From: an uncultured Lachnospiraceae bacterium
GTDB taxonomy: Bacteria; Bacillota; Clostridia; Lachnospirales; Lachnospiraceae
Direction of reading: 5' to 3'
DNA length: 34,608 nt
Assembly (NCBI GenBank): GCA_947630595.1
Contig: CANRIG010000031.1
Location: 1-34,608 of the forward strand
The notes beneath the pieces were generated by a model. The model saw only the letters and a list, made by a program, of their open reading frames with translations, ran no database searches and was not told where the DNA came from. Shown here one piece after another: positions 7,359 through 15,134 of the stretch. Every line of letters starts with the position of its first letter. Position 1 is the stretch's first letter. The position numbers and the translations under genes are program-made.

Positions 7359-8581
7359 TGAGGAAAATGAAACATTACGGGATATGGCTGGCGGCGGCGC
7401 TGCTGCTGGCGGCCGTGCCGGGCGGCGGGAAAACGCTGGCGGCGGAAGCACCGGAGGACGCAGAGACCGCAGAGGCTGCGGAGCAGCCCGGCGCAGAGCC
7501 GGCCGGGCAGGGCGCGGAGCCGGCGGCGGATACCTGGTGCGGCCTCACTTACAGCCACAGCATGGAGCTGGAGTACGCGCAGCAGTTCGCCGTGGACTAC
7601 TACGAGGGCGGCTACGTGCGGATCACGATCGCCGGCGAGGACTGCTTTCTGCTGATACCGGAGGGCGGCGAGGCGCCGCAGGGACTGGACGATTCCGTGA
7701 CGGTGCTGCAAAAGCCCGTGCAGAACATTTATCTGGTGGCGACCTCGGCCATGGACCTGTTCTGTTCCCTGGACGCGCTGGATTCCATCCGGCTGTCGGG
7801 GACGGACGCGAACGGCTGGTACGTGCCCGACGCGAAGGCCGCGCTGGAGGACGGCAGGATTCTCTACGCCGGCAAGTACAGCGCGCCGGATTATGAGCTG
7901 ATTGTCTCGGAGGACTGCGGGCTGGCCATCGAATCGACGATGATCTACCACAATCCAGAGGTGCAGGAAAAGCTGGAGGAGTTCGGCATTCCGGTGCTGG
8001 TGGAGCGTTCCAGCTACGAATCGCACCCGATGGGGCGCGCGGAATGGATGAAGCTGTACGGGGCGCTGCTGGGCCTGGAGGACAAAGCGGAGGAAGTGTT
8101 TGCCGCGCAGACGGCCCGCCTGCGGGAGATCGAATCCTCCGGCTCCACCGGAAAAACGGTCGCGTTTTTCTACATCGGCTCCAACGGCTACGCCAGCGTC
8201 CGCAAATCCAGCGATTACGTATCGATGATGATCGAACTGGCGGGAGGACACTATATCTTTGAACATCTGGGCGACGATGAGAACGCATTGTCCACCGTCA
8301 ATATGACTATGGAAGAATTTTACGCGCAGGCGAAAGACGCGGACTACATCATTTACAACAGCACGATCGACGGGGAGATCAACACGATCGACGAGCTGCT
8401 CGGCAAGAGCGAGCTGCTCGCGGATTTCAAGGCGGTGCAGGACGGCAATGTCTGGTGCACCGGCAAAAACCTGTTTCAGGAGACGACGAGCCTCGGCGAT
8501 ATGATCGCGGACATCCACACGGTGCTGACGGAGCCGGATGTGGACGAGGCGGAGCTCACCTATCTGCACCGGGTCGAATAG
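7358..8581 (+). CDS. ABC transporter substrate-binding protein (cobalamin/Fe-siderophore type)
   Basis: 407 residues; the ATG overlaps the previous stop by one base (TGATG), indicating coupling. The signal peptide (KMKHYG, hydrophobic 9-20, likely cut after LAA near 29) is followed by an Ala/Glu/Pro-rich acidic spacer to about 58. The rest is a class III BtuF/FhuD-type two-lobe binding protein: AIESTMIYHNPEVQEKLEEFGIPV-like first-lobe text near 190, VAFFYIGSNGYASVRKSSDYVSMMIELAGG near 270 and a GKSELLADFKAVQDGNVW-like ending. Gram-positive relatives are usually lipoproteins, but no lipobox Cys is seen in this signal. The ligand is not readable from sequence; the riboswitch and neighbours favour a corrinoid or related tetrapyrrole. 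Confidence 0.85.
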   Translation: MRKMKHYGIWLAAALLLAAVPGGGKTLAAEAPEDAETAEAAEQPGAEPAGQGAEPAADTWCGLTYSHSMELEYAQQFAVDYYEGGYVRITIAGEDCFLLIPEGGEAPQGLDDSVTVLQKPVQNIYLVATSAMDLFCSLDALDSIRLSGTDANGWYVPDAKAALEDGRILYAGKYSAPDYELIVSEDCGLAIESTMIYHNPEVQEKLEEFGIPVLVERSSYESHPMGRAEWMKLYGALLGLEDKAEEVFAAQTARLREIESSGSTGKTVAFFYIGSNGYASVRKSSDYVSMMIELAGGHYIFEHLGDDENALSTVNMTMEEFYAQAKDADYIIYNSTIDGEINTIDELLGKSELLADFKAVQDGNVWCTGKNLFQETTSLGDMIADIHTVLTEPDVDEAELTYLHRVE

Positions 8582-8640
8582 CGGGAATCGTAAAAGACAA
8601 ACGGCAGGAAGTACAAAACAGAAAACACGGGATACACGGC

Positions 8641-9657
8641 ATGAACAAAAAGGCATACAGGCGCTACGCCGTATCGTTTGCGGCGCTGGCGCTGCTGCTG
8701 GCGGCGCTTCTGGTGTGGAACATCAATTCCGGCAGCGTCAGCCTTTCGGTGAGAGAGATTTTTCACATTCTGGTATTTCGCGGCGGCGATGAGACGGCCT
8801 ACAATATTATATGGCAGATTCGGCTGCCGCGGATTCTGGCGGCGATCATTCTGGGCGGGGCGCTTTCCGTGTCCGGCTTTCTTCTGCAGACCTTTTTCGG
8901 CAATCCGATCGCCGGCCCCTTTGTGCTCGGCATTTCGTCCGGCTCCAAGCTGGTGGTGGCGCTGGTGATGGTGTACCTGCTCGGGCGCTCGGTGACCATC
9001 AGCTCCGCCGGCATGATTGCCGCGGCCTTTGTCGGGGCCATGATCTCCATGGGCTTTGTGCTGCTGTTTTCACGCAAGATCAGCCGCATGTCGATGCTGG
9101 TCATCAGCGGCGTCATGATCGGTTATATCTGCTCAGCCATCACCGATTTCGTCGTCACCTTCGCCGACGATTCCAACATCGTCAACCTTCACAACTGGTC
9201 GCTGGGCAGCTTTTCCGGCATGACCTGGGGCAACGTGACGGTGATGGCCGCGGTGGTGGGGCTGGCGTCGGCGGTTACTTTTTTGATGTCGAAGCCGATC
9301 AGCGCCTACCAGCTGGGCGAGGTGTACGCGCAGAACCTGGGCGTCAACATCCGCCTGTTCCGGGTGGCGCTGATTCTGCTGTCCAGCGTGCTCTCGGCCT
9401 GCGTCACAGCCTTTGCCGGCCCGATTTCGTTCGTGGGGATTGCGGTGCCGCACCTGGTCAAGAGCATGCTGAAAACGGCGAAGCCGCTGCTGGTGATTCC
9501 GGCCTGCTTTCTGGGCGGGGCGGTGTTCTGTCTGTTCTGCGACCTGATCGCGCGCACCATGTTTGCGCCCACGGAACTGTCCATCAGCTCGGTCACGGCC
9601 GTTTTCGGCGCGCCGGTCGTCATTTATATCATGGTGCGGAGGCGGAAAACGGTATGA
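8641..9657 (+). CDS. ABC transporter permease, FecCD/BtuC family
   Basis: 338 residues with about nine to ten membrane segments. Family hallmarks are present: IWQIRLPRILAAIILGGALSVSG near the first third, QTFFGNPIAGPFVLGISSGSK, and the C-terminal FAGPISFVGIAVPHLVK that forms the coupling contact with the ATPase. FecCD permeases import Fe-siderophores, haem or cobalamin. The ATG at 8641 is 59 bp after the binding-protein stop and has only a weak ribosome site. The next gene overlaps by four bases (ATGA). With its partners it should form a BtuC2D2-type importer. Confidence 0.92.
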   Translation: MNKKAYRRYAVSFAALALLLAALLVWNINSGSVSLSVREIFHILVFRGGDETAYNIIWQIRLPRILAAIILGGALSVSGFLLQTFFGNPIAGPFVLGISSGSKLVVALVMVYLLGRSVTISSAGMIAAAFVGAMISMGFVLLFSRKISRMSMLVISGVMIGYICSAITDFVVTFADDSNIVNLHNWSLGSFSGMTWGNVTVMAAVVGLASAVTFLMSKPISAYQLGEVYAQNLGVNIRLFRVALILLSSVLSACVTAFAGPISFVGIAVPHLVKSMLKTAKPLLVIPACFLGGAVFCLFCDLIARTMFAPTELSISSVTAVFGAPVVIYIMVRRRKTV

Positions 9658-10766
9658 GTCGGGAAGAATACTACTTTCACACGGAAAAAATGACGGTCGG
9701 CTACGACGGCAAACCCCTGATCCGCGACATTGAGATGTGCGTGAAGCGGGGGCAGATCCTGACGCTGATCGGGCCCAACGGCGGCGGCAAATCGACCATC
9801 TTGAAGAGCATTACGCGGCAGATGAAAACGATCGGCGGCACGGTGTACCTTGACGGCAGAACGCTGCAGGAGCTGTCGGGGCGGGAGCTGTCGCAGAAGC
9901 TGGCGGTGGTGCTGACGGAGCGGATGCGCTCCGAGCTGATGACCTGCGGGGACGTGGTGGCGACCGGGCGCTATCCCTACACGGGGGCGCTGGGCATTCT
10001 CACGGAGGAGGACTGGGCCAAGGTGCGGGAGGCGATGGACCTGGTGCATGCGCTGGAGCTGCAGGAGCGGGATTTCCATGCGATCAGCGACGGGCAGCGG
10101 CAGCGGGTTTTACTGGCGCGCGCGATCTGCCAGGAGCCGGAGATCATCGTCCTGGACGAGCCCACCTCATATCTGGATATCCGTCACAAGCTGGAATTAT
10201 TGACGATTCTCAAGCAGATGGTGGCGCAGCGGCGGGTGGCGGTCGTCATGTCGCTGCATGAGCTGGATCTGGCGCAGAAGATTTCCGATTTCGTGCTCTG
10301 CGTGCACGGGGAATACATTGACCGGGCAGGGACGCCGGAGGAGGTGTTCACCTCGGAGTACATCTGCCGGCTGTACGGCATCACGCGGGGCAGCTACGAC
10401 GCGCTGTTCGGCAGCGTGGAGATGGAGCGCGCGCCGGGCGCACCGCAGGTGTTTGTGATCTGCGGCGGCGGCAGCGGCATCCCGGTGTTCCGCGCGCTGC
10501 AGCGAAAGGGCATTCCCTTTGCCGCGGGCGTTCTGCACCGCAGCGACATCGACTACGAGGCGGCCAGGGCGCTGGCCTCGGCGGTGATTGCGGAGGAGGC
10601 CTATGAGCCGGTCGGCGGGGCGCGCGTGCAGGAGGCGCTGGAGGTGCTGCGCTCCTGCAGAAAGGCGATCTGCTGTCTCGATTCGTTCGGGACGATGAAC
10701 GCCGGAAACCGCCTGCTGCGGGACGAGGCGCGGCGGCTGGGCCTGCTGGAGGACGCCGCCGTTTAG
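9654..10766 (+). CDS. ABC transporter ATPase with extra C-terminal domain
   Basis: 370 residues against roughly 255 for standard FecE/BtuD ATPases. Walker A is GPNGGGKST (about 40-48), the signature is ISDGQRQR (about 145) and Walker B is IIVLDEPTSYLD, followed by the H-loop SLHELDLA. The Q-loop position reads VVLTERM, as in several FecE-like ATPases. After about residue 260 comes an added domain of about 110 residues beginning VFVICGGGSGIPVFRAL, with a Rossmann-like beta-GGGSG-alpha start and a Cys-containing RSCRKAICCLDSFG segment. The extension may be a ligand- or nucleotide-sensing domain that gates uptake (inference). The start overlaps the permease stop by 4 bp. It is the last gene before a terminator. 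Confidence 0.92.
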   Translation: MSREEYYFHTEKMTVGYDGKPLIRDIEMCVKRGQILTLIGPNGGGKSTILKSITRQMKTIGGTVYLDGRTLQELSGRELSQKLAVVLTERMRSELMTCGDVVATGRYPYTGALGILTEEDWAKVREAMDLVHALELQERDFHAISDGQRQRVLLARAICQEPEIIVLDEPTSYLDIRHKLELLTILKQMVAQRRVAVVMSLHELDLAQKISDFVLCVHGEYIDRAGTPEEVFTSEYICRLYGITRGSYDALFGSVEMERAPGAPQVFVICGGGSGIPVFRALQRKGIPFAAGVLHRSDIDYEAARALASAVIAEEAYEPVGGARVQEALEVLRSCRKAICCLDSFGTMNAGNRLLRDEARRLGLLEDAAV

Positions 10767-10820
10767 ACGGATCGTCCGCATACCTTCCTGTTCATACTGC
10801 CGGATTCTTCGGAAAATGCG

Positions 10821-10867
10821 GCCCCGCTTTTGCTCAATGCGACAAAAACGGGGCGTTTCGTTTGCTT
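10821..10867 (+). terminator. intrinsic terminator of the riboswitch operon
   Basis: GCCCCG-TTTT pairs with AAAA-CGGGGC around a loop near 10832-10843, followed by a T-rich tail (GTTTCGTTTGCTTTC). It lies 55 bp after the ATPase stop. Confidence 0.65.
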
Positions 10868-10871
10868 TCGG

Positions 10872-10899
10872 TTGACGAAAGCGGAAAAACAGCTAAAAT
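10872..10899 (+). promoter_or_regulatory. promoter for malic enzyme
   Basis: TTGACG (10872-10877), a 16-bp spacer and TAAAAT (10894-10899), about 42 bp upstream of the TTG start. Confidence 0.65.
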
Positions 10900-10940
10900 A
10901 AGAAGAAAGACGGAACGAACCTACAGGAGGAGAGAGAAGA

Positions 10941-12113
10941 TTGGATTACGCAAAAGAATCGCTGAGACTGCACTATGAGTGGAAAGGCAAGATTGAAGTG
11001 ACCGCGCGGGCGGCGGTGGACAACCGGGAGGCTCTTTCGCTCGCCTATACGCCGGGCGTGGCCCAGCCCTGTCTGGAGATTCAGAAAGATATCAGCAAGA
11101 GCTACGAGCTGACGCGCCGCTGGAATACGGTGGCCGTCGTCACGGACGGAACGGCGGTGCTGGGACTGGGGGACATCGGCCCCGAGGCCGGAATGCCGGT
11201 GATGGAAGGAAAATGCGTGCTGTTCAAGGAATTCGGAGGCGTGGATGCGGTGCCGCTCTGCGTGCGCAGCAAGGATGTGGACGAGATCGTCAACACGGTG
11301 GCGCTGCTGGCCGGCAGTTTCGGCGGCGTCAACCTCGAGGACATCAGCGCTCCGCGCTGCTTTGAGATCGAGCGCAAATTAAAGGAGCGCTGCGATATTC
11401 CGATTTTTCACGACGACCAGCACGGCACGGCCGTGATCACGCTGGCGGGCCTGATCAACGCCCTCAAGCTCGTGAAAAAGGACATCGGCGAAGTGAAAAT
11501 CGTGACCAGTGGCGCCGGGGCGGCCGGGATTGCGATCATCCGCCTGCTGCTGAGCATGGGTCTGAAAAATGTGATCATGACGGACCGGACCGGAGCCATT
11601 TACAAGGGCCGCGAGGGCCTGAATCCGGTCAAGCGGCAGATGGCGGAGATTACGAACGCAGCCTGCGAAAAGGGCACGCTGGCCGAGGTCATCCGCGGGG
11701 CGGACGTGTTCATTGGCGTATCCGCGCCGGGCACGCTCACGCAGGAGATGGTGCGGACGATGAACCGGGACGCGGTCATCTTTGCCTGCGCCAACCCGAC
11801 GCCGGAAATCTTTCCGGACGAGGCCAAGGCCGGCGGGGCGGCCGTGGTGTCCACGGGCCGCAGCGATTTCCCGAACCAGGTCAACAACGTGCTGGCGTTT
11901 CCGGGTATTTTCCGCGGAGCGCTCGACGTGCGCGCTTCCGATATCAACGATGAAATGAAGATCGCGGCGGCCCGCGCGCTGGCGGGGCTGGTCAGCGACG
12001 AGGAACTGAACGCGGACTATATACTGCCCGCGGCCTTTGACCCGCGCGTAAAGGACGCGGTGGCGAAAGCGGTCGCCGGGGCCGCGGTAAAGAGCGGAGT
12101 CGCACGGATTTAA
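10941..12113 (+). CDS. malic enzyme (malate to pyruvate, NAD(P)-dependent)
   Basis: 390 residues, the short bacterial form without a phosphotransacetylase-like tail. Family blocks appear in order: SLAYTPGVAQPC (about 30-41, catalytic Tyr), TDGTAVLGLGDIGPEAGMPV (about 68-87), the NLEDI metal-binding segment near 133, FHDDQHGTAVI (about 156-166) and the dinucleotide loop SGAGAAGIAI near 190. It decarboxylates malate to pyruvate and CO2, giving NADH or NADPH; cofactor preference was not deduced. The start is TTG (10941) with CAGGAGGAGAG ahead; no in-frame ATG fits the family N-terminus. It is transcribed alone and converges on the OmpA-like gene with only 15 bp between stops. The pyruvate made could feed the PFOR at the right end of the window. 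Confidence 0.93.
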   Translation: MDYAKESLRLHYEWKGKIEVTARAAVDNREALSLAYTPGVAQPCLEIQKDISKSYELTRRWNTVAVVTDGTAVLGLGDIGPEAGMPVMEGKCVLFKEFGGVDAVPLCVRSKDVDEIVNTVALLAGSFGGVNLEDISAPRCFEIERKLKERCDIPIFHDDQHGTAVITLAGLINALKLVKKDIGEVKIVTSGAGAAGIAIIRLLLSMGLKNVIMTDRTGAIYKGREGLNPVKRQMAEITNAACEKGTLAEVIRGADVFIGVSAPGTLTQEMVRTMNRDAVIFACANPTPEIFPDEAKAGGAAVVSTGRSDFPNQVNNVLAFPGIFRGALDVRASDINDEMKIAAARALAGLVSDEELNADYILPAAFDPRVKDAVAKAVAGAAVKSGVARI

Positions 12114-12128
12114 TCCGGCGGCTCCTTT

Positions 12129-13073
12129 TTACTGCGCGCGGTCCATGATCTGCTTCAGCTCGTTGATCATTTCCTCGTCCTTGAGGCTGAACTTGATCTC
12201 CACACGCCGGGAGGCGTCCATATTGATCTGCCCGTCCTCGCCGTAGACCGGGTTGCTCATGGAATGGCCGTTGGCCGTGAGCTTCTCGCGGAGACCGGCC
12301 AGCTCCTGGTCGGTCAGGAAGGAACCGGCGCCGGAGAACAGATAGTTGGCGACGGCCAGGGCGCGCTCCTGCGAGAGACGCAGGTTGTAGAGGTAGTCGC
12401 CGCTCGTGTCGGTGTAGCCGTCGATGCGCACCTCGGCCAGGTACTCCTGGTATTTTTCCGACATCAGCACCTTGCAGTAGACCGGCAGGACTTCGCTCAG
12501 CATGGCGTTGCCCTCCTCGGTCAGTTTGTTTTCGTTGTAGCCGAACAGGACGTTGGAATCGAGGGCGATGGAGCCGTCGGCCTCGTCGATGACGACGCTG
12601 AGGCTGTTCTGGTCAAATTCCTGCTTGAGGTCGGCGATCAGGTCGGCCTTGATGCCGATGATCTGCTCGATGCGCTGCTGCTGCTGTTCCATGAGCTTCG
12701 TCTGCTCGTCGAGGGCGGCCTGCTGCTGCGCCATCAGGGAATTCTGACGGTCAAGCTCTTCCTGCTGGGAGAGCACAAGCGCGGCCTGTGCGTCCAGGTC
12801 CTTTTGCTGCTGGGCGGCCAGCGCGCTCTGCTCGTCGAGGGCGGCCTGCTGCTGGGCAAGCAGCCCCTCGCGCTCCTCCAGCTGGGCCAGCAGCTGATCC
12901 TGTGTGAGTCGGTGCGCGGCCTCCTCCGCCAGGCGTTCCTGGTAGTTTTTCTGCGCCTGCATGAACGAGATGCACATGACCAGCACAAAGAGCAGGAGCA
13001 GCCCGGCCATCATATCGGAATAGGATCGCCAGATGTTGTGGCGGTCGTAAGTCTTTTTTCGTTTCGTATACAT
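12129..13073 (-). CDS. MotB/OmpA-family stator-like protein (ZorB-like)
   Basis: 314 residues. A short cytoplasmic N-terminus leads into one membrane helix (about 20-38) whose start, SYSDMMAGLLLLFVLVM, carries Asp20 at the position of the proton-binding Asp of MotB. Residues about 40-150 are coiled coil, including five 14-residue repeats (starting at 71, 85, 99, 113 and 127) rich in QQQ and DEQ. The C-terminus (about 165-305) is an OmpA/MotB peptidoglycan-binding domain, with DGYTDTSGDYLYNLRLSQERA-type text near 220-240. AGGTGA precedes the ATG, 24 bp after the stop of the MotA-like gene, so the two form an operon. No flagellar or chemotaxis genes are near. It probably anchors a proton-driven complex to the wall. 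Confidence 0.85.
   Translation of the reverse strand: MYTKRKKTYDRHNIWRSYSDMMAGLLLLFVLVMCISFMQAQKNYQERLAEEAAHRLTQDQLLAQLEEREGLLAQQQAALDEQSALAAQQQKDLDAQAALVLSQQEELDRQNSLMAQQQAALDEQTKLMEQQQQRIEQIIGIKADLIADLKQEFDQNSLSVVIDEADGSIALDSNVLFGYNENKLTEEGNAMLSEVLPVYCKVLMSEKYQEYLAEVRIDGYTDTSGDYLYNLRLSQERALAVANYLFSGAGSFLTDQELAGLREKLTANGHSMSNPVYGEDGQINMDASRRVEIKFSLKDEEMINELKQIMDRAQ
12654..12863 (-). repeat. coding tandem repeat, 14-residue unit x5
   Basis: Within the OmpA-like gene, codons 71-140 encode five consecutive 14-residue (42-bp) units of the form L-x-A-Q-Q-Q-x-x-L-D-x-Q-x-x, the last one partial. Two heptads per unit fit a continuous coiled-coil rod. Confidence 0.8.
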
Positions 13074-13097
13074 GCTGTCACCTCGCTTTTTGGACGG

Positions 13098-14564
13098 CTA
13101 TTTTTTGCGGCGGCCACGGAACAGGCGCGGCCCGGCAACCAGTTCTTCCAGCTCGTCCAGCTTTTTGAGGGTGCGGGAGAGCATCTCGGTCTGCTCGCCG
13201 CCGCCGGCTGCCATGTCGCGGGAAAGCTCGGCGGCCGTGAACCGTTTCTGGAGCTCCTGAAGCTGGGCGGAAATGGAATCCAGCCCCGCCAGCAGCTCGC
13301 GCGAGGACTGAATCGGGCCCAGACGGGAAATCTCGTCCGAGTAAGCCTGCAGAGACTGGCTGTTTTTCTCCCATACCTCGGAAAACCGTTCAATCGACTG
13401 ATACATAAAGCGGATGTAATCCTGATAAGTGTCCTTCTGCTCGCGGTTGATGCGCAGCGCCTCCTGCTGGGCCGCGGCCAGCTGCTCGACGGTCTCGGCG
13501 TTGTACTGGCCGGTCCGGGCGATGCTGTCCTGGAGGGCCGTAAAGTTCTGCTGCATGCGCAGCATCGAGCGGTCCATGTAGTCCGTATAGGCATTCTGCG
13601 CGTTCTCCAGCTCGGTCACGCTCTGGCTGATTCTGGCGAAGTCGTCCGCGAGCTCCCCGCGCATCTGCTGAATCACGCTCTCGCAGACCTGGGTCATGAC
13701 CTGCGCCTGTGTCTGGGTAAACGTCTGGACGATGCGGTTGATGCCGTCCGTCATCCGTGCGAACGCCGGCGTGACCACCTGCTCGAAGCTGCGGGCCATC
13801 TGCTCCGTGAAAAGGCTGGTCAGCTCCTGCGTCATCTGCTCCTGATCCTTCTGCCGTCCCAGCAGTCTGGCGAGAGAGTCCATCTCATACGGAGGCTGCA
13901 CATTTAAATAGTAGGTGTCCAGAAACTGCTCCGTGAGCGCGGAGAGGTTGCTGAATTCGCTGCGCAGGTCGAACGAGTAGGCCAGCGACAGGGAAATGCC
14001 GTAGATCGAGGTGATGAACGCTACCTTGATGCCGTCGATCAGCGGCGTCACCGAACCGGCCATCTGCTCGTAGCCCGAGGGGTCGAAGCTGCGCAGGCCC
14101 ATGACGAGGCCGACGAAGGTGCCGAGGATGCCGAGGCTGGTCAGAATGTCGGGGATCAGCTCGAGGATGCCGCGGTGCACGTAGGTCTCGATCGCTTCTT
14201 CGTTGATGAAATTGCGGATGTCGCAGGAGGCGTTCGGATTGCGCCTGGCCATGCGGCGGTACTGCTGGTAGCAGTCGTCGAGGAACGTATTCCGGAACAG
14301 CGCCGTGCCGTCGGCCGGCAGGGATTCGTCCCCCGCGGCGTTCTGAACGGCGGCGATGCCGTTTCGCAGCCCGCGGCAGGCGCCCATCAGGCGGCGCAGG
14401 CCGAACAGGCAGGCGGCGAGCAGCATCAGCAGCATGGCCGCCAGAAAGGTGAGATTGAAGAGGATGGAGCTGCGGCTCGCATCCCGGCTGATATATGTGA
14501 TAAAGCCACAGACCCCGATGGAGAGCGCGGCCGCCAGAACCGCAATCAGTCTACGTATGTACAA
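13098..14564 (-). CDS. MotA/TolQ/ExbB-type proton channel protein with long tail (ZorA-like)
   Basis: 488 residues. Four membrane helices are visible: about 5-24, 33-55, 136-158 and 173-197. The last two carry the family pattern, LTSLGILGTFVGLVMGL and LIDGIKVAFITSIYGISLSLA. After the fourth helix comes a cytoplasmic region of almost 290 residues, mostly alpha-helical coiled coil, ending in a basic FRGRRKK. MotA and ExbB lack such a tail; ZorA of the Zorya defence systems has one. The start is TTG (14564) with AGGGGGAA ahead; a promoter lies at 14616-14644. With the downstream MotB-like protein it should form a 5:2 proton-driven stator. What the tail drives is unknown, since no ZorC, ZorD or ZorE is nearby. 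Confidence 0.85.
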   Translation of the reverse strand: MYIRRLIAVLAAALSIGVCGFITYISRDASRSSILFNLTFLAAMLLMLLAACLFGLRRLMGACRGLRNGIAAVQNAAGDESLPADGTALFRNTFLDDCYQQYRRMARRNPNASCDIRNFINEEAIETYVHRGILELIPDILTSLGILGTFVGLVMGLRSFDPSGYEQMAGSVTPLIDGIKVAFITSIYGISLSLAYSFDLRSEFSNLSALTEQFLDTYYLNVQPPYEMDSLARLLGRQKDQEQMTQELTSLFTEQMARSFEQVVTPAFARMTDGINRIVQTFTQTQAQVMTQVCESVIQQMRGELADDFARISQSVTELENAQNAYTDYMDRSMLRMQQNFTALQDSIARTGQYNAETVEQLAAAQQEALRINREQKDTYQDYIRFMYQSIERFSEVWEKNSQSLQAYSDEISRLGPIQSSRELLAGLDSISAQLQELQKRFTAAELSRDMAAGGGEQTEMLSRTLKKLDELEELVAGPRLFRGRRKK

Positions 14565-14611
14565 TGAAATTCCCCCTTTGTCGCAAATATTTTGTAATTT
14601 TATCTGTTAAT

Positions 14612-14728
14612 ATGTATTATAAGGAATATTGTGGGTTCCGTAAAGAGGAAGATTTCTTTAAGAAATGTAGAAATTCTGACGATTTGAAATGGCTGAAACC
14701 ATATCAGAATTATTTGCTGCATGGATAG
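14612..14728 (+). other. possible short ORF or gene remnant, 38 aa
   Basis: An ATG-started frame of 38 codons reads like real protein (charged, aromatic, ending KWLKPYQNYLLHG) but has no ribosome site, overlaps the stator promoter on the other strand and matches nothing I recognise. It lies at the left edge of the AT-rich segment, so it may be the end of a gene lost on integration or rearrangement. Confidence 0.25.
14616..14644 (-). promoter_or_regulatory. promoter for the ZorAB-like operon
   Basis: On the minus strand TTTACG (14644-14639), a 17-bp spacer and TATAAT (14621-14616), about 52 bp upstream of the TTG start at 14564. Confidence 0.6.
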
Positions 14729-14756
14729 GGGTTGTGTAATAGAACGCTGAATTACA

Positions 14757-14785
14757 TTGACCTGAAAAGTAAGTTTTGATAGCAT
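14757..14785 (+). promoter_or_regulatory. promoter upstream of the DUF6809-like gene
   Basis: TTGACC (14757-14762), a 17-bp spacer and TAGCAT (14780-14785). Transcription would start near 14792, directly before a terminator-like hairpin. Confidence 0.5.
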
Positions 14786-14802
14786 GATTTTAGAATCTTG
14801 AT

Positions 14803-14842
14803 AGGAGTATCTTGCAGATTAAGGTACTCCTTGTTTTGTTTG
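14803..14842 (+). terminator. terminator-like hairpin in the leader of the DUF6809-like gene
   Basis: AGGAGTATCTT (14803-14813) pairs over 11 bp, with one G-T, with AAGGTACTCCT (14821-14831) around a 7-nt loop. TTGTTTTGTTT follows. It sits between a promoter and the downstream AAGGAGG, so it may be an attenuator or the end of an upstream transcript. Confidence 0.6.
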
Positions 14843-14882
14843 GAAAGGAGGAGCGACATCATAGACTATGTTTTGCAGAGGT

Positions 14883-15134
14883 ATGGACGAAATAATACGG
14901 GGGTTATATAAAACAATGATAAACGAGAATAATCCAGGCAAAAAAATCAGCCAAAAAACAGAGCAGGAAATTTTATATGCATTGCGGGAAGAAAGAACTA
15001 TAAAAAGCAAAGGCGGCGGAGAACTCCGCGATTTGGTACTGTTTGTATCATCTGGTGCAGAGGAAAACGGGTTTGTGGAAGGTTTTCGGTATGCAGTACG
15101 TCTATATAACGAGTGCTTAAATAACCGGGATTAA
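14883..15134 (+). CDS. small DUF6809-like protein
   Basis: 83 residues from the ATG at 14883 (MDEIIRGLY). This start is chosen because DUF6809 proteins begin with an M-x-E-x-(L/I)-x-x-LY pattern; an ATG at 14868 would add five residues and is nearer the AAGGAGG at 14845-14851, so the start is uncertain. The C-terminal EENGFVEGFRYAVRLYNECL matches the family's conserved 'F-x-x-GF-x-x-(G/A)-x-x-L' end. There is no membrane segment. These proteins are common in Lachnospiraceae, often near XRE regulators, as here, and have no known function. A strong terminator follows. Confidence 0.65.
   Translation: MDEIIRGLYKTMINENNPGKKISQKTEQEILYALREERTIKSKGGGELRDLVLFVSSGAEENGFVEGFRYAVRLYNECLNNRD

Noticed and set aside
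12264-13907. 547-codon plus-strand frame opposite the stator genes
   Set aside because: It is antisense to two well-supported genes, composed of Leu/Gly/Arg/Val-rich text typical of a GC-rich shadow frame.
12129-14564. A complete Zorya defence system
   Set aside because: Only ZorA/ZorB-like genes are present. No helicase, HNH nuclease or ZorC-like gene lies on either side, so the name Zorya is not justified.
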